Shown here: piece after piece, positions 23,857 to 32,299 of the stretch | Numbering within the stretch: position 1 is the stretch's first letter | Layout: the number at the start of each line of letters is the position of its first letter | Assembly (NCBI GenBank): GCA_964580185.1 | Contig: CAZOJQ010000008.1 | Location: 8,270-72,269, forward strand | DNA length: 64,000 nt | Origin: CAYWWY01 sp964580185 | GTDB taxonomy: Bacteria; Thermotogota; Thermotogae; MWEM01 | Direction: 5' to 3' | Position numbers and translations under genes: made by a program | Notes under the pieces: model-generated | What the model saw: the letters and a program-made list of their open reading frames with translations, nothing else | Told to the model about the DNA's origin: nothing | The model's database searches: none

Positions 23857-24579
23857 TTAGTTGGAGGGTGGAACAATCCACAACTCTGAATGTCCATCCG
23901 CTTCTCGTTCTACTAAGTTGGCCACTCCAAGTTTGACAATCTCAAGAATGGCCAAAAAAGTGACGATCAGTGAAATCCGGTCTTCCGCTTCGGACAGAAG
24001 CGGGCGAAATTCCAATTCGCCCTCCTCCTGGAGCCGTTGTGTCAGGCTTCGGACCCGAGATGTGAGGGAATACCGCTCCCCTTTGACTCGATATACCTTT
24101 TCTCTGAGTTTGAGTTCATTATAAGCGCTCCGAAAGACCTCCAAGAGCTTCTTCGGTAACTCGCGCGTTCGGTCCTTGGGGAGGATTTTATTCCGGACAA
24201 TTGTGCCAAATCGTTTTTGGGCATCTTCAAATCGGCTATCCAAAAAGGTGACAATCTGCTTCATCTGCTCATATTCCTGCAATTGGTTTTCCAGTTGCGC
24301 TTTGGCGTTCCGGAATTCTTCCTGATCGTCGTCTTTTGCCAAGAGCGCTTTCGATTTCAACTCCATGAGAGTAGAAGCCATAACCAAAAAATCAGAGGCG
24401 ATAAATACATCAATTCGCTGCATTTTTTCTACATAAGAAGAAAACTCATCTGCAATCAAGGCAATTTGTATGTCCCGTATATCCATCTGGTGTTTGCGGA
24501 TGAGAAAGAGAAGCAAATCCAAGGATCCTTCAAACGCTCCGATTTGGAACTGAAAGGTGTCTTGAAGTTCTTCGCTCAT
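23857..24579 (-). CDS. scpA: segregation and condensation protein A
   Basis: The 240-residue kleisin starts with the conserved F-E-G-S-L-D-L-L-L-F-L-I-R-K-H segment (residues 14-28) followed by I-A-D-E-F, and ends in a winged-helix-like region (V-T-F-L-A-I-L-E-I-V-K-L-G). ScpA joins SMC heads in condensin. The partner scpB is not adjacent, which is unusual. It starts one base after the trpS stop. Confidence 0.92.
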   Translation of the reverse strand: MSEELQDTFQFQIGAFEGSLDLLLFLIRKHQMDIRDIQIALIADEFSSYVEKMQRIDVFIASDFLVMASTLMELKSKALLAKDDDQEEFRNAKAQLENQLQEYEQMKQIVTFLDSRFEDAQKRFGTIVRNKILPKDRTRELPKKLLEVFRSAYNELKLREKVYRVKGERYSLTSRVRSLTQRLQEEGELEFRPLLSEAEDRISLIVTFLAILEIVKLGVANLVEREADGHSELWIVPPSN

Positions 24580-24580
24580 C

Positions 24581-25570
24581 TTAGAACATCAGATGCATCG
24601 CAGTACGAACTTTTTCCAAAGTCTGATGGGCAATGATCATGGCTTTCTGATTCCCCTCTTCAATTGCTTGGTGTACGATCGAGGGACGCGCTTCGATTTC
24701 AGAAAGCTTGCTCCAAATGGGTGATAGGATTGCAGTAAGATTTAGGATTAGCGCTTTTTTGCACTCAATACACCCAATCTTGGCTTTTGTGCACCCTTCG
24801 GTAATCCATTGCGCCTGATCGGGTGGTACCTGAAACGCTTTGTGATACGACCAAACAGGGCACTTTTCCGGGTCGCCCGGATCGGTCTTTCTTTTGCGGG
24901 CTGGATCGGTAATCATTGGAAGGATTGCTTGTTCCAGTTGTTCCGGGGAAGAGTCGATCTCGATCACATTGCGATAACTTTTTGACATCTTCCGGCCGTC
25001 GGTTCCGAGAAGTTTTGTAACGGGAGCCAGAAGGGATTTCGGTTCCGGGAACAGATCGATTTCATAGAGATAGTTGAACCTCCGAGCAATTTCTCGGGAT
25101 AGCTCAAGATGGGAAAGTTGGTCTTCTCCTACTGGAACCGCTTCCCCCAGAAGAACCAAGATATCGGCCGCTTGGAGAATGGGATACATGAGAAAGCCCA
25201 TATTGGATAAATCCCGATCGGAAAGTTCTTGTTTCATGTCTTTGTAGGTGGGGACTCGTTCCAAGCGTGCCACTGAAGTAAACATGGAAAAAAGCAAGGT
25301 AAGTTCTGCGGTCTCTTTCAGAGCGGATTGAACGAAAAGCACCGATTTCTCGGGATCCAGCCCGCACGCTATGAATGTTTTCATGACTTCAAAGGTATTT
25401 TGGGGGATCATCCGGGTATTGGCGTAATCTGTAGTCAAGGCATGCCAATCAACTACGAAAAAAAAGGTTTCATTTCCTTCATTTTGCAAGCGGACCCAGT
25501 GTTCCAAAATCCCGACATAGTGCCCGATATGAAGCTTGCCTGTAGGTCTCGTACCGCTAACAATCCTCAC
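24581..25570 (-). CDS. trpS: tryptophanyl-tRNA synthetase
   Basis: The 329-residue class I synthetase has the T-G-K-L-H-I-G-H-Y signature (HIGH motif, residues 11-19) and K-M-S-K-S near residue 195. It charges tRNA-Trp; a tRNA-Trp gene lies at 63.7 kb. The start is GTG at 25570 with GGAGGT seven bases upstream, and the promoter lies so close that no T-box or leader peptide fits. It heads the long minus-strand run. Confidence 0.95.
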   Translation of the reverse strand: MRIVSGTRPTGKLHIGHYVGILEHWVRLQNEGNETFFFVVDWHALTTDYANTRMIPQNTFEVMKTFIACGLDPEKSVLFVQSALKETAELTLLFSMFTSVARLERVPTYKDMKQELSDRDLSNMGFLMYPILQAADILVLLGEAVPVGEDQLSHLELSREIARRFNYLYEIDLFPEPKSLLAPVTKLLGTDGRKMSKSYRNVIEIDSSPEQLEQAILPMITDPARKRKTDPGDPEKCPVWSYHKAFQVPPDQAQWITEGCTKAKIGCIECKKALILNLTAILSPIWSKLSEIEARPSIVHQAIEEGNQKAMIIAHQTLEKVRTAMHLMF

Positions 25571-25604
25571 CGTTTACACCTCCGAACTTTCAATTTACCG
25601 ATCA

Positions 25605-25613
25605 ATTGTACCA
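25605..25613 (-). promoter_or_regulatory. extended -10 promoter for trpS
   Basis: Minus-strand TG-g-TACAAT (hexamer 25605-25610) lies about 35 bases before the trpS GTG. A TTGTCC lies 19 bases upstream as a poor -35. It sits just after the gdhA terminator, as expected for a new transcription unit. Confidence 0.5.
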
Positions 25614-25696
25614 CAATTCGGCTTTGTACGGACAAAACTCGAAAGATCGGTAGAGGGTTCCAGAAGGATGGAACCCGGGACAAGGGATGGGTTCAT

Positions 25697-25730
25697 AAAA
25701 AAAAGGAGCGAAATGGATTCGCTCCTTTGG
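25697..25730 (-). terminator. intrinsic terminator of gdhA
   Basis: On the minus strand the stem GGAGCGAA / TTCGCTCC (plus-strand arms 25705-25712 and 25718-25725), with a five-base loop, is followed by eight T. It lies about 55 bases after the gdhA stop. This is the cleanest intrinsic terminator in the window. Confidence 0.9.
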
Positions 25731-25783
25731 TTTGATGGAAAAGCTTGTGCGTTGCTCAGGCCGTTTTGAAGATTTGATGAGTG

Positions 25784-27052
25784 TCAGGGATAGATCCCTC
25801 GTAGCTTCGTAGCATGAGCAACTTTTTCAATGGCCACAACGTAGGCTGCGGATCGCATATCGGTTTTGTATCGTTCCGCGCAATCGGCCACATCGGCGAA
25901 GGCTTTTTCCATGATGGAGTGCAACGCTTGTCGAATCCGGTCCAAATCCCAGAAAAACCATTGCAGCCCTTGAACCCATTCAAAATAGGAAACAGTGACC
26001 CCACCGGCATTGGCTAAAAAGTCGGGCACACAGAAAATGCCTTTCTTGATGAGGATTTCGTCCGCTTCGGGGGTAACAGGCCCATTTGCCCCTTCTACGA
26101 TGATCTTGGCACGAATGTGATCCGCATTGTTTTGATTGATCACATTTTCCAACGCAGCCGGAATCAGGATATCGACATCCAAGGTAAGCAACTCTTCGTT
26201 GGTCATTACCTTTTCTGCTTTGGGATAGCCTTTAATGACTTTGTTCGTCTTCACGTATTCCATAACGTCTTGCACATCAAACCCATTGGAATTGTACATA
26301 CCTCCGGACACATCACTAATCCCTAAGATTGTTGCTCCACATTCCTGCTGGGTAGTCAGCGCAGCGAAAGAACCAACATTTCCAAATCCCTGTACCGCCA
26401 CGGTCATCTTGTTAATCGGTTTGTTGATGACTCCTTTATCGTTCAGGTATTTTACCGCTTGTTCGGCGCAAACTCTGCATCCTCTGCCCGTTGCTTCATT
26501 TCTACCAAGAGATCCACCAATGTCAACGGGTTTGCCTGTAACAATTCCTAACACCGAGTGGCCAATATTCATACTGTAGGTATCCATGTACCATGCCATG
26601 ATTTGGGCATTGGTATTCACATCAGGTGCGGGAATGTCTTGGTTTTCCCCGATGATGATCTGGATTTCCGAGAAGAATCTTCGGGATAATCGTTCAATTT
26701 CCGAATCGGAGAGGAGGCTGGGATCTACTTGAACACCACCTTTACCACCGCCATAAGGAATACCGACCACTGCACTTTTCCAGGTCATCCAAAACGCAAG
26801 GGCCTTGACTTCGTCTAAGGTAACGTCGGGATGGTATCGGATCCCACCTTTGGCTGGACCCCTGGTTAAACTGTGCTGTACCCGATGCCCAGTAAAAACC
26901 TTGATGGAACCGTTATCCATGCGCACAGGGAAATTAACGGTTAACTCCCGTTTGGGTAACGACAGGGCTTCTCTCATCGATGGATCGAGTTGCATTACAT
27001 CTGCAGCCTTGTTAAACTGTTTTAGCGCATTTTCAAAAAGACTCAACGCCAT
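25784..27052 (-). CDS. gdhA: glutamate dehydrogenase
   Basis: The 422-residue hexameric-type GDH interconverts glutamate and 2-oxoglutarate plus ammonia. Diagnostic segments are G-P-A-K-G-G-I-R-Y-H-P-D (about residues 64-75), G-G-G-K-G-G with the catalytic Lys, D-I-P-A-P-D-V-N-T, G-F-G-N-V-G (dinucleotide binding) and the C-terminal R-G-I-Y-P. It is strikingly like the Thermotoga enzyme as I recall it. An open frame reaches 27100 without a Shine-Dalgarno; the ATG at 27052 has AGGAGG two bases upstream, a short spacing but in register with the family start. It is monocistronic with a strong terminator. A TAGAAT at 27114-27119 is a weak -10 candidate. Confidence 0.95.
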   Translation of the reverse strand: MALSLFENALKQFNKAADVMQLDPSMREALSLPKRELTVNFPVRMDNGSIKVFTGHRVQHSLTRGPAKGGIRYHPDVTLDEVKALAFWMTWKSAVVGIPYGGGKGGVQVDPSLLSDSEIERLSRRFFSEIQIIIGENQDIPAPDVNTNAQIMAWYMDTYSMNIGHSVLGIVTGKPVDIGGSLGRNEATGRGCRVCAEQAVKYLNDKGVINKPINKMTVAVQGFGNVGSFAALTTQQECGATILGISDVSGGMYNSNGFDVQDVMEYVKTNKVIKGYPKAEKVMTNEELLTLDVDILIPAALENVINQNNADHIRAKIIVEGANGPVTPEADEILIKKGIFCVPDFLANAGGVTVSYFEWVQGLQWFFWDLDRIRQALHSIMEKAFADVADCAERYKTDMRSAAYVVAIEKVAHATKLRGIYP

Positions 27053-27253
27053 AACCTCCTCTTTTTGGTTTTTTTCAATTTTTTTCTGGATATTGATCAT
27101 CGTTTCTATACCGATTCTACACGAACTCTTGCGTTTTCCTGCCTTCTAATTGTGCGGGTTTTTCGCCTTTAGGTTGAATCTAGTGCCAAGAGAGTAGTCA
27201 TACTTGCTCAATGAGAAGTATGCTTGTGTATACATGAAAGAGATACCATTCCA

Positions 27254-27865
27254 TTATGTACCATTGGAAAAGGAAGACGATCCCGGTTTCTTTTTCCCGT
27301 GTTTCTTTCTGATGATCGATCGCGTCAACAGTAAGGCCCCACCAAGAAGCGCGTATAAACTGATGATCCAGAGAATGATTTCAAAACGCGAAATGATGAT
27401 GATGCCGAATGTGATACTGACAATCCCTGCAAGGGCAATCACCCATTTATACCAGGAGCCTGCTGTTTTCAAAGGGAGCAAGAACCCTACAACGGTTTCC
27501 AAAACGCCAAAATAGATCAGTGTCAACCCAACCACAAAAACCGCAATCGTTCCAACAAATCCCGGTGCAGCAAACGATAGGATTCCGATGATGATGCCTG
27601 CAAACATTTCAAATCCGGTCATTACCTTGTTTTGATCTGTGTCTTTTTTAAAAAACACAAAGAGCTTGTAAGCGCCTATGGCAAAACCCAAAATCCCGAT
27701 CAGCGTAATGATGATCTTGGAGGATTCTTCTGGCCAGATGAGAGTAACCGTTCCGAAAACGACCATGATGATCCCCTTGTAAAGCCAGTCATACCATTTC
27801 CGCCGAGAGTATTCCGCCTTTTTTTCTCCGAAAAATGAGATTCTTCGCGTCTTTTCTTCCACCAA
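27254..27865 (-). CDS. DUF308/HdeD-like membrane protein
   Basis: The 203-residue protein has about six transmembrane segments between residues 25 and 180, arranged as three helical hairpins, and basic ends (K-K-H-G-K-K-K at the C-terminus). It resembles the HdeD/DUF308 family, linked to acid resistance in E. coli but of unknown function elsewhere. The start is probably GTG at 27865; AGGAAGGA lies about ten bases upstream. It follows the unknown 149-residue gene by about 60 bases and may be the last gene of the NQR-like transcript, but no function link is evident. Confidence 0.7.
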   Translation of the reverse strand: MVEEKTRRISFFGEKKAEYSRRKWYDWLYKGIIMVVFGTVTLIWPEESSKIIITLIGILGFAIGAYKLFVFFKKDTDQNKVMTGFEMFAGIIIGILSFAAPGFVGTIAVFVVGLTLIYFGVLETVVGFLLPLKTAGSWYKWVIALAGIVSITFGIIIISRFEIILWIISLYALLGGALLLTRSIIRKKHGKKKPGSSSFSNGT

Positions 27866-27924
27866 ACCACATCCTTCCTAGGAGCATTTGCCCCAATACC
27901 ATTCATCGAAAACGCGTTCAATTG

Positions 27925-28374
27925 CTAAAAAAGGACACGAACCAGTTCCTCAGGATCAAGACGATAGGACGAGGGATTTCCCTGGAAAAAATGGTGCTCA
28001 TGGATCAAATGAAGCGCCAACTCTGAGTAGGTTACACATTCCTGGGTGGATATTCTGCAGACGCGCACGTTAACCTTAGCGTAGACACCGTCTTGGAAGG
28101 GACATACCAGTTTGCCACGGGCTTCATCCACCCAAACTTCCCATTCATCTTCCACCCCAATCGGCTCCCCGAGTCCTTTCCGCCCATGAATCATGAAGTG
28201 TTCCATCCGTTGATATAGGTCATCGAACGATTTTCCCGATTTGGCTAATCGTTCTTCATCTTCGGTAATGATATCGATCAAAGGGCGTTGATCCTCTCCG
28301 AGAAATCCCTGTCCAGAAATTACTCCTGGTTGCATATTTCTCTGAGCCATCTGCAATTCTGGGGTCATTTTCAT
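27925..28374 (-). CDS. unknown 149-residue protein following nqrF
   Basis: I do not recognise a family. The open frame extends to 28569 inside nqrF, but the ATG at 28374 has a G-rich Shine-Dalgarno (AGGGGGG) and lies 11 bases after the nqrF stop. The protein is soluble and acidic, with a helical, charged first half (I-I-T-E-D-E-E-R-L-A) and a strand-rich middle (E-W-E-V-W-V-D-E, K-L-V-C-P-F). The C-terminal part has three cysteines in total (C-P-F, R-V-C-R, Q-E-C-V) and a His-rich H-L-I-H-E-H-H-F-F segment. These Cys/His could bind metal but show no known motif. Position suggests an accessory of the NqrA-less complex. Confidence 0.6.
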   Translation of the reverse strand: MKMTPELQMAQRNMQPGVISGQGFLGEDQRPLIDIITEDEERLAKSGKSFDDLYQRMEHFMIHGRKGLGEPIGVEDEWEVWVDEARGKLVCPFQDGVYAKVNVRVCRISTQECVTYSELALHLIHEHHFFQGNPSSYRLDPEELVRVLF

Positions 28375-28385
28375 CGTATCCCCCC

Positions 28386-29501
28386 CTAGGCAAATTTGTC
28401 GTAATAGATCCGGTCTTCCGGGATCCCATTGTTCTTCATAACCTGCACGCATGCGTTGATCATGCCGGGGCTTCCGCACAAGTATCCTTCTTTGGCATGA
28501 TCGGAATCTACCCGATCGCGCAGGTATTCGTCCAGGACATCGGTAATTAACCCTGTTTCGCCCTTCCATTCATCTTCGGGCAATGGGTCGGATAAAGCGG
28601 GAATGAAATGGAAAAGGGGCCACCGTTCTTCCAAATCTCCGAAAAGATCTAGATAGAAAAGGTCTCTTTTAGAGCGAGCTCCAAAGAAATACCAAATATG
28701 CCGCGATTGATCCCCTTTTTCAAACAAATCCATTAGGATCGACTTGATGGGCGCCATCCCGGATCCACCGGCTACGCAGATCATATCTGCATCGGTGTCA
28801 CGGACGTAAAAATCTCCAAAAGGCCCGATCAGTTCGATTGATTGTCCTTCTTTCAGGAGTTCGTGAACATACGTCGTTGCAATCCCATTCGGTACTCGTC
28901 GGATGAGCAATTCGACGGTTTTTGGTTGGGAGGGATTTGATGACATGGAATACGCTCTTTGTGTTGATTCGGGGATTTTGCGGTAGGGAGGAATCACAAG
29001 TTGGACATATTGCCCAGCTTGGTATTCAATGGAAGCAGGCTTTTCTAGAGAGATCCGTACCTCTTTGATATCATGAGTCACATCGTTCAATGAATCGATC
29101 ACTCCCAGATACGGCCGGGCTATGAACAGTTCTTCGGGGATTTGGATTTGGATGTTCGCTTTCAGCTTGATCTGACAAGACAATCGAATCCCATCTTGCT
29201 GCTCCTGTGGGGTTAGTAGGGGGTATTCCGTTGGAAGGATCGGCCCAATATCGGAAAGGACCGTAATTTTGCAGGCCCCACAGCTCCCCCGCCCTCCACA
29301 GGCAGATGGAATGAACACCTCCTGCTCGGAAAGGGCCGAAAGGAGAGATGCGCCTCCTTTTGTTTGGAGAATCTTCTTTCCCCGGTTGATATCGATTTTC
29401 ACTTCTCCGTAGTTGTTGACGATCGCGTCAATGATGGCGATGGTTAAAGCCAAAATCGCTCCGATTCCTCCAACGACGAGTGGGGCAATCCAGATTGACA
29501 T
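28386..29501 (-). CDS. nqrF: Na+-translocating NADH dehydrogenase subunit F (NADH/FAD/[2Fe-2S])
   Basis: The 371-residue protein has one N-terminal membrane helix (about 5-28) and a [2Fe-2S] domain with C-G-G-R-G-S-C-G-A-C near residue 68 and a fourth Cys in L-S-C-Q. Next come an FAD domain (R-A-Y-S-M-S-S) and an NADH domain (G-G-S-G-M-A-P-I; Y-L-C-G-S-P-G-M). This is full NqrF architecture, slightly shorter than the ~407-residue Vibrio protein. It takes electrons from NADH. Two ATGs are possible: 29510 abuts AGGAAGG, while 29501 has it nine bases upstream and is preferred. It is the fifth gene of the nqrBCDEF order. Confidence 0.93.
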   Translation of the reverse strand: MSIWIAPLVVGGIGAILALTIAIIDAIVNNYGEVKIDINRGKKILQTKGGASLLSALSEQEVFIPSACGGRGSCGACKITVLSDIGPILPTEYPLLTPQEQQDGIRLSCQIKLKANIQIQIPEELFIARPYLGVIDSLNDVTHDIKEVRISLEKPASIEYQAGQYVQLVIPPYRKIPESTQRAYSMSSNPSQPKTVELLIRRVPNGIATTYVHELLKEGQSIELIGPFGDFYVRDTDADMICVAGGSGMAPIKSILMDLFEKGDQSRHIWYFFGARSKRDLFYLDLFGDLEERWPLFHFIPALSDPLPEDEWKGETGLITDVLDEYLRDRVDSDHAKEGYLCGSPGMINACVQVMKNNGIPEDRIYYDKFA

Positions 29502-29515
29502 TCCGATCATCCTTC

Positions 29516-30109
29516 CTATTGAACGCTCAACATACCCGCAAAGCCAATGAACGCCATCGCCATGATCCCAATGGTAATGAGCGTGATTCCTGGACCCTGC
29601 AAAGCAGGAGGTATGGGATTTTTGTCAATTCTTTTCCGGATTGCTGCAAGCAACAGGATGGCAAGCCACCAGCCAATTCCTGAACCTGCGCCGAATAAAA
29701 CCGATTGAAGAAAATTGTAATGACGAAGCTGCATGAACAGGGCAACACCCAAAATGGCGCAATTGACGGTGATCAAAGGGAGGAAGATCCCTAGACTGAT
29801 ATACAAAGAAGGAGAGAGCCGGTCGATCACCATTTCAAGAACTTGTACAACGGCGGCTATGACAATGATGAAAACGATGTAGCGTAGATACTCCAGCTCA
29901 AGAGGGATGAGAACCGAATGAAGGACAACCCAGTTCACCGCAGTTGTGAGGGTCATGACCAAAGTTACTGCCATCCCCAATCCATTGGAGGATTTGAAAT
30001 CTTTAGAAACTGAAATGAATGAACACATACCCAAGAAGTTGGTCAGGAGAATATTGGAAGTGAATATTGCTGCAAAGAAAAGGATCAATGCATGAATGGG
30101 AGGGGTCAT
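29516..30109 (-). CDS. nqrE: Na+-translocating NADH dehydrogenase subunit E
   Basis: The 197-residue integral membrane protein has six helices. The half-repeat cysteine motifs L-G-M-C-S-F-I (near residue 28) and T-V-N-C-A-I-L-G (near residue 114) are conserved; in NQR the four such Cys of NqrD and NqrE hold an intramembrane [2Fe-2S] cluster. The GMCSF form is closer to NqrE than to RnfA. It overlaps nqrD by four bases. Confidence 0.92.
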   Translation of the reverse strand: MTPPIHALILFFAAIFTSNILLTNFLGMCSFISVSKDFKSSNGLGMAVTLVMTLTTAVNWVVLHSVLIPLELEYLRYIVFIIVIAAVVQVLEMVIDRLSPSLYISLGIFLPLITVNCAILGVALFMQLRHYNFLQSVLFGAGSGIGWWLAILLLAAIRKRIDKNPIPPALQGPGITLITIGIMAMAFIGFAGMLSVQ

Positions 30110-30735
30110 GGCTTTGCCTCCTGATTCTTTTTTGTCGCAGTTTTTGCCAAATAATTCCCGCGCGCGATCCAGATAAAAATCCCCAACATGAAAAACCCAC
30201 TAGGGGCCATGATCATTATGGTCCAAGGGACAAACGATTCGGATAGCAAGCGGATGCCAAATATGGAACCAAATCCCAAAATTTCTCTGCATATGGCAAT
30301 CGTCATGAGGACAATCATAAACCCAAACCCAGTTGTCAACCCATCCCAAAAGGAGAGAAATGGTTTGTTGGACTGCGCAAAGGCTTCTGCCCGACCCATG
30401 ATGATGCAGTTGGTAATAATAAGACCCACATACGGTCCCAGGGCTTTGCTAATGTTTGGGAGAAAAGCTCGAAGGGCGATATCTACCAAGATTACAAAGA
30501 AGGAAATGACCAAGGTTTGGATGATCATCCGCACTTTTCTCGGGATCCAGTTTTTCATTAAGGAAAGGAAGAAGTTTGAAAAGGCAGTGACAAAGGTGAC
30601 ACTTGTCGCAAGAATCAGGGTGTTCATTGCATCATTGGTGACTGCTAAAGTCGAGCAGATACCCAATATTTGCACGAATACCGGATTGTTTCCCCATACA
30701 TTATCTTTGAGGATTTGCGCCGATTTGGATGCCAT
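30106..30735 (-). CDS. nqrD: Na+-translocating NADH dehydrogenase subunit D
   Basis: The 209-residue membrane protein pairs with NqrE as an inverted-topology homologue. Cysteine motifs are L-G-I-C-S-T-L-A-V-T-N (near residue 27) and I-I-T-N-C-I-I-M-G-R-A-E (near residue 110). The wording of both motifs matches NqrD rather than RnfE. It starts one base after the nqrC stop and overlaps nqrE by four bases (ATGA). Confidence 0.92.
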   Translation of the reverse strand: MASKSAQILKDNVWGNNPVFVQILGICSTLAVTNDAMNTLILATSVTFVTAFSNFFLSLMKNWIPRKVRMIIQTLVISFFVILVDIALRAFLPNISKALGPYVGLIITNCIIMGRAEAFAQSNKPFLSFWDGLTTGFGFMIVLMTIAICREILGFGSIFGIRLLSESFVPWTIMIMAPSGFFMLGIFIWIARGNYLAKTATKKNQEAKP

Positions 30736-30736
30736 T

Positions 30737-31354
30737 TTAAATCCCCCCTTCGTGAACCAAAGCTTGAAGGATATGGAGGGATTGGTTCAGGATCTTTTCC
30801 ACAGATTCGGATGTTAGAGTCGCGCCTGTGACAGCATCAACAGCGGCATTATCAGGATCGGGATCGCCCAACCTTCCTGCGGAACGAAGCATGGTTATTC
30901 GACCTTCCGGGATGGCTTCATTCCGGAATTGGTCTTTAAACCAAAGATCATCGATTCGGCCACCCAATCCAGGAGTTTCATTTTGTTCGATGAAATCAAT
31001 TCCTACGATCCGCGAAGCATCCTCGTTAACAGCCACGATACCGGTGATCGTTCCCCAGAGTCCATTTCCCGTGAATCGAATTGCATACACGGTTTCTCCT
31101 TCTCGAACGGTTTGGTATAAAACCCCTTGACTGGTGTCGTGCTCAGTGATAGTTTCGTCATAGAGATCATACACTTGATCGATCCGATCATAGGGAATAT
31201 CCATGGCGAATAGGACTGCTCTGCGAAAGAAGAGTTCGTTATTTCGAGCAATCGGTTCTTTTGTGCTTTCATTCGCTAAGGCAAGGAGAGCGACTAAGAC
31301 AAAGGTTACCCCGAAGGTGAAAAGGACGGAATAGGTTTTGCTGTCTTTTTTCAT
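30737..31354 (-). CDS. nqrC: Na+-translocating NADH dehydrogenase subunit C (FMN-bound)
   Basis: A 205-residue protein with one N-terminal membrane helix (about 7-27) and an extracytoplasmic FMN-binding domain. The flavinylation site is the Thr in V-T-G-A-T-L-T-S near residue 186. The long open frame reaches 31504, but the ATG at 31354 overlaps the nqrB stop (ATGA) and starts the usual M-K-K-D basic n-region, so it was chosen. FMN attachment needs an ApbE transferase, not present here. Confidence 0.92.
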   Translation of the reverse strand: MKKDSKTYSVLFTFGVTFVLVALLALANESTKEPIARNNELFFRRAVLFAMDIPYDRIDQVYDLYDETITEHDTSQGVLYQTVREGETVYAIRFTGNGLWGTITGIVAVNEDASRIVGIDFIEQNETPGLGGRIDDLWFKDQFRNEAIPEGRITMLRSAGRLGDPDPDNAAVDAVTGATLTSESVEKILNQSLHILQALVHEGGI

Positions 31355-32253
31355 GGGTTCACCTTCTTGGGTTTCGGGATTTTCAGATCGATCAAAGAGG
31401 CGAACGTATTCCCGATCAATACGCCAAAACTCGTTCCTTCGGGGAAGAGGGAAAAGGTTCGGACCAGTACTGAAGAAACCCCGATGATCATTCCATACAA
31501 CCATTGCGCTTTGGGTTTCTTGGGAGCTGAAACTGGATCGGTTGCCATAAATACTATCACAAAAAGAATGCTTCCTGAAATAAAGGAATGAAATGCTGGC
31601 AAAGCCCTGGCTACCCCAAAGATATCAAGGATCAGTATGAGTCCAAACGAACTAGCCAGCGTTGAAACGATAATCCGCCAGCTCGCTGTCTTTGTATACA
31701 GAAGGTAGATCGCTGCCAACAGGATTAAAAGAATCGGTCCTTCTCCCATAGCCCCAGCGCGGTTTCCGATAAGGGTATCCCAAACGGAAAAGGTTTTTCC
31801 CTCCCGAAGAATGGAGAGGGGTGTGGCTGAAGTCATTACATTTGATCCAAATCCGCCTGGTTCAAGAAATCGAGCGGTCATTTCTCCTGGGAAAGCAATA
31901 TATATAAATAACCGTCCGACAATGGCTGGATTAAAGACATTCTTGCCAAATCCTCCATAGGCTTCTTTGCCCATGATTACCCCGAACATGATCCCAACCA
32001 ATGCGATCCACCACGGAGTTAACGGCGGAAGAGACAGAGTGAAGAGCATACAGGTAACAAGGACTGCTTCGCTGACTTTCTTTTTTTGTCGTCGTTCCAT
32101 CAGGAATTCAGATAAAATCCCGCCCGCGAACACGACGAGAGACAGCAAAAGCAAATGCCACCCATACGCCCAAAACGCGAAGGCATAGATGGGGATTAAT
32201 GCATAGATCACACGCCGCATCATGACTTGCTTGGTGAAAATGTTTATGGCCAA
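31351..32253 (-). CDS. nqrB: Na+-translocating NADH dehydrogenase subunit B (FMN-bound, riboflavin site)
   Basis: The 300-residue membrane protein has about nine or ten helices. The flavinylation Thr lies in M-T-S-A-T-P-L-S near residue 145, and the G-K-E-A-Y-G-G-F-G-K-N-V-F-N-P-A segment is typical of NqrB/RnfD. At 300 residues it is far shorter than Vibrio NqrB (about 412) and lacks the long N-terminal extension. The start appears to be TTG at 32253, with GGAGAAGG six bases upstream; an ATG ten codons later is the alternative. It is the first nqr gene, and nqrA, which normally precedes it, is missing. Confidence 0.92.
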   Translation of the reverse strand: MAINIFTKQVMMRRVIYALIPIYAFAFWAYGWHLLLLSLVVFAGGILSEFLMERRQKKKVSEAVLVTCMLFTLSLPPLTPWWIALVGIMFGVIMGKEAYGGFGKNVFNPAIVGRLFIYIAFPGEMTARFLEPGGFGSNVMTSATPLSILREGKTFSVWDTLIGNRAGAMGEGPILLILLAAIYLLYTKTASWRIIVSTLASSFGLILILDIFGVARALPAFHSFISGSILFVIVFMATDPVSAPKKPKAQWLYGMIIGVSSVLVRTFSLFPEGTSFGVLIGNTFASLIDLKIPKPKKVNP

Positions 32254-32299
32254 ATGGATCCTTCTCCTCTCCTAAGGTTTGGTCGGCTGACTGAACCGA

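Noticed and set aside
25655..25676. Hairpin GGGTTCC / GGAACCC between the gdhA terminator and trpS promoter
   Set aside because: Stable but without a T-run, and upstream of the trpS promoter so not in its leader; may be chance or a protein site, but nothing supports a function.
25571..25696. Possible T-box or trp leader for trpS
   Set aside because: The promoter lies about 35 bases before the GTG, leaving no room for a T-box.
27199..27222. Inverted repeat CATACTT / AAGTATG in the gap after the DUF308 gene
   Set aside because: Seven-base stem with a ten-base A/T-rich loop and no T-run; weak as terminator or operator.
27925..28569. Longer 214-residue version of the unknown gene after nqrF
   Set aside because: The first 65 codons are the reverse-frame shadow of the nqrF 3' end; the ATG at 28374 has the ribosome-binding site.
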